NCBI RefSeq assembly: GCF_016107285.1
Contig: NZ_RCVQ01000007.1
Span: 230,251-294,250 of the forward strand
Length of the DNA stretch: 64,000 nucleotides
DNA from: Roseomonas sp. KE0001
Lineage (GTDB): Bacteria; Pseudomonadota; Alphaproteobacteria; Acetobacterales; Acetobacteraceae
Reading direction: 5' to 3'
Positions 62,521-64,000 of this stretch are shown piece after piece. A model generated the notes under the pieces. That model did not search any database, had not been told where the DNA came from, and saw only the letters and a program-made list of their open reading frames with translations. Each line of letters begins with the position of its first letter. Position 1 is the first letter of the stretch. A program made the translations under genes and the position numbers.

Positions 62521-63278
62521 CACGGGAGGAAACCGGCCGGCTCGATCGGGGCGACGGCACGCATCTCGCCTGGGCCCGCCTGCCGGGGCGCGGCCCCACC
62601 ACGGTCTTCCTGACCGGCTTCCGCTCCGACATGGAGGGCAGCAAGGCCCTGGCGCTCCGCGACGCCTGCGCCGCCGAGGGCCGCGCCTTCCTGCGCTTCG
62701 ACTACTCCGGCCATGGCGCCAGCGACGGCGCCTTCGAGGCCGGCTGCGTCGGCGAATGGGCGGAGGATGCCGCCACGGCGCTGGAGCGGCTGACCGAGGG
62801 GCCGCTGGTGCTGGTCGGCTCCTCCATGGGCGGCTGGATCTCGCTGCTCCTGGCGCGGCGCTGGGCGCGGCTTCCCGGCAGCCGCATCCGGGCCCTGCTC
62901 GGCATCGCCGCCGCGCCGGACTTCACCCGCAAGCTGATGTGGCCGAGCTTCACCGAGGCGCAGCGCGAGACCATCCTGCGGGAGGGCGTGCTGCATGTGG
63001 AGAGCCCCTATGGCCCTCCGGTGCCGATCACGCGCCGGCTGATCGAGGATGGCGCGAGGAACCTGCTGCTCGATGGCCCGATCGCCTTCGACGGGCCGGT
63101 GCGGCTGCTGCAGGGCATGCGCGACAACGAGGTGCCCTGGGAGATGGCGGCCGAGATCGCCGGCCATCTGACGACACAGGATGTCTGCGTCACCCTGGTG
63201 AAGGATGGCGACCACCGCCTGGCGCGGGAGCAGGACCTGGCGCTGATCGTGGCGACGCTGCGGGAGTTGCGCGGCTGA
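62517..63278 (+). CDS. Alpha/beta hydrolase
   Basis: 253 residues. Nucleophile elbow GSSMGGWISLLLA (Ser), FLRFDYSGHGASDGAF after the oxyanion strand, acid in QGMRDNEVPWEMA and His in DGDHRLAREQDL: a complete triad. Resembles the small serine hydrolases of the ABHD10/YqiA-like group. ATG overlaps the FAH stop (ATGA), so the two are coupled and probably act in one pathway. Confidence 0.9.
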   Translation: MTREETGRLDRGDGTHLAWARLPGRGPTTVFLTGFRSDMEGSKALALRDACAAEGRAFLRFDYSGHGASDGAFEAGCVGEWAEDAATALERLTEGPLVLVGSSMGGWISLLLARRWARLPGSRIRALLGIAAAPDFTRKLMWPSFTEAQRETILREGVLHVESPYGPPVPITRRLIEDGARNLLLDGPIAFDGPVRLLQGMRDNEVPWEMAAEIAGHLTTQDVCVTLVKDGDHRLAREQDLALIVATLRELRG

Positions 63279-63287
63279 GGCGGCGGG

Positions 63288-63968
63288 TCAGGCGGCGAGA
63301 AAGGACGGGCTCGCCGCCGCCTTGTTGAAGCCGGCCAGCCGCAGGGGCTCCTGGTGGGGGAACTCGGCGAAAACCGCATCCCAGGATCGGACATGCCCAT
63401 CCGAGGCATCAGACCAGGGCGCGCAGCGCGCGAGATAGCGGTTGAACATCCCCGCTTCCCGCCAGGAGGGCTCGCGATACTTCTCGTGTTGCAGGACAAC
63501 GAGGACGAAGCTGCCGCCACCGCCGTGCCATTTGCGCAGACAGTCACGCAGGGCCGCGGCGTTGCGGCGCAGATCCTCCCTCTCCTCGGTTCGATAGAAG
63601 TAGACGGTGCGGGCGCCGGATGAGGCGTTCCGTCGGAACTTCTCCGCCAGATAGGCCATCTTGCCGCGGAGCTGGGTCAGCTTTTCCTCGAACACAGCAC
63701 CCGTCCAGGGCTCATCGGCCGCGAAGGGCGAATGCAGCCAGTAATCATGAGAGGTGTCGTGGATCAATCCGGATTTCGGATCATAGGACAGATTGTCCCG
63801 CTGTAGAATTCCCCCAAAATCCGAATCAAGAAGGCTGAGGAGAGCGCGGAACCGCGTCACGTTCCAGGAAAAGAAGGAGGCGCTGTCCCGGCCGAGGACC
63901 CGCCTCATCTGGAAAGCGGTCTCGCAGTTCACCCCGAAGGACACGTATTGTTGGAAAGCGGCTGTCAT
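63288..63968 (-). CDS. DUF1796-like (putative papain-like) protein
   Basis: 226 residues. Opening FQQYVSFGVNCETAFQMRRVLGRDSASFFSWNVT resembles DUF1796 proteins, where the early Asn-Cys and a later His (here LIHDTSHDYWLHSP) are conserved; YFYRTEE and VLVVLQHEKYREPSW follow. Base composition is clearly lower in GC than neighbouring genes (for example 63761-63840), pointing to recent transfer. ATG 63968 overlaps a likely upstream stop. Confidence 0.6.
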   Translation of the reverse strand: MTAAFQQYVSFGVNCETAFQMRRVLGRDSASFFSWNVTRFRALLSLLDSDFGGILQRDNLSYDPKSGLIHDTSHDYWLHSPFAADEPWTGAVFEEKLTQLRGKMAYLAEKFRRNASSGARTVYFYRTEEREDLRRNAAALRDCLRKWHGGGGSFVLVVLQHEKYREPSWREAGMFNRYLARCAPWSDASDGHVRSWDAVFAEFPHQEPLRLAGFNKAAASPSFLAA

Positions 63969-64000
63969 GCTTCGACCGTCTCCTTGCTGGCGACGGAGGC
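63965..64000 (-). CDS. Possible 3' end of an upstream gene (partial)
   Basis: The last 33 bases before TGA (63967-63965) read ASVASKETVEA and the stop overlaps the ATG of the next gene as ATGA, with AAGGAG in the right place. This suggests a coupled gene continuing past the right edge. Too short to be sure. Confidence 0.35.
   Translation of the reverse strand, partial: ASVASKETVEA

Noticed and set aside
1..64000. tRNA genes, IS elements, prophage or attachment sites
   Set aside because: I scanned the intergenic gaps and saw no cloverleaf with a TTCGA arm, no transposase or integrase frame and no flanking duplications. A dedicated search could still find something short.

Overview
The window is high-GC DNA (most genes end codons in G or C, and long spurious antisense reading frames occur throughout) from an alphaproteobacterium. 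The gene content (tripartite tricarboxylate transporter, several M20 amidohydrolases, osmoregulated periplasmic glucan genes, methylcitrate cycle with a PrpR/ScfR-type regulator, DctABD, Fe3+ and sugar-acid importers) fits the Acetobacteraceae/Roseomonas type of soil or plant-associated heterotroph. This assignment rests on gene content and base composition only. I see no rRNA, tRNA, IS element, phage or CRISPR array. It looks like ordinary chromosome with small accessory patches.

Layout. 1-3.5 kb: tctB-tctA (truncated at the window edge), divergent from an M20 amidohydrolase and a ketopantoate-reductase-like gene. 3.6-7.7 kb: small conserved unknowns and an unusual multidomain GH5 cellulase flanked by CBM2 and Calx-beta modules. 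7.8-12.3 kb: AbgB-like M20 hydrolase, then an Fe3+ ABC binding protein and permease without an ATPase gene. 12.3-16 kb: opgG-opgH for periplasmic glucans (opgC lies apart at 51.7 kb). 16.2-25 kb: carbonic anhydrase and an iron block: imelysin / di-heme oxidoreductase / imelysin-like / DUF1513 facing a catecholate TonB receptor (Fiu type) and its PKHD hydroxylase (PiuC), with Fur-like palindromes in the shared promoter region.

25.1-31.5 kb: rfbC-rfbB-rfbA for dTDP-4-keto-6-deoxy sugars (no rfbD), then a CysO-like ubiquitin-fold sulfur carrier overlapping an E1-rhodanese (MoeZ type) and followed by a large SDR epimerase. 31.5-37.5 kb: HlyD / RbbA / ABC-2 permease exporter and a FUSC protein. 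37.6-42.4 kb: dctA facing dctB-dctD, with a readable sigma-54 promoter and two enhancer palindromes. 42.5-49.4 kb: thioesterase, a 24-codon mini-ORF with a perfect Shine-Dalgarno and its own terminator, an orphan MrcB-N/DUF3883 protein, RraA-like aldolase, M20 dipeptidase, maleylacetoacetate-isomerase-like GST and an Lrp regulator. 49.4-52.9 kb: two glycosyltransferases and an OpgC-like acyltransferase.

52.9-58.1 kb: prpDCB methylcitrate operon with its divergent regulator; a tandem 9-bp repeat sits in the gap. 58.1-63.3 kb: sugar-type ABC importer (two permeases and a binding protein, no ATPase) facing a FAH-family enzyme and an alpha/beta hydrolase. 63.3-64 kb: a lower-GC gene of DUF1796-like type at the edge.

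The most interesting items are the sulfur-carrier/E1 pair beside nucleotide-sugar genes, the mini-ORF with terminator, the orphan McrBC-like protein, the GH5 module apparently inserted into a Calx-beta domain, and the well-preserved regulatory sites of the dct, prp and iron blocks.
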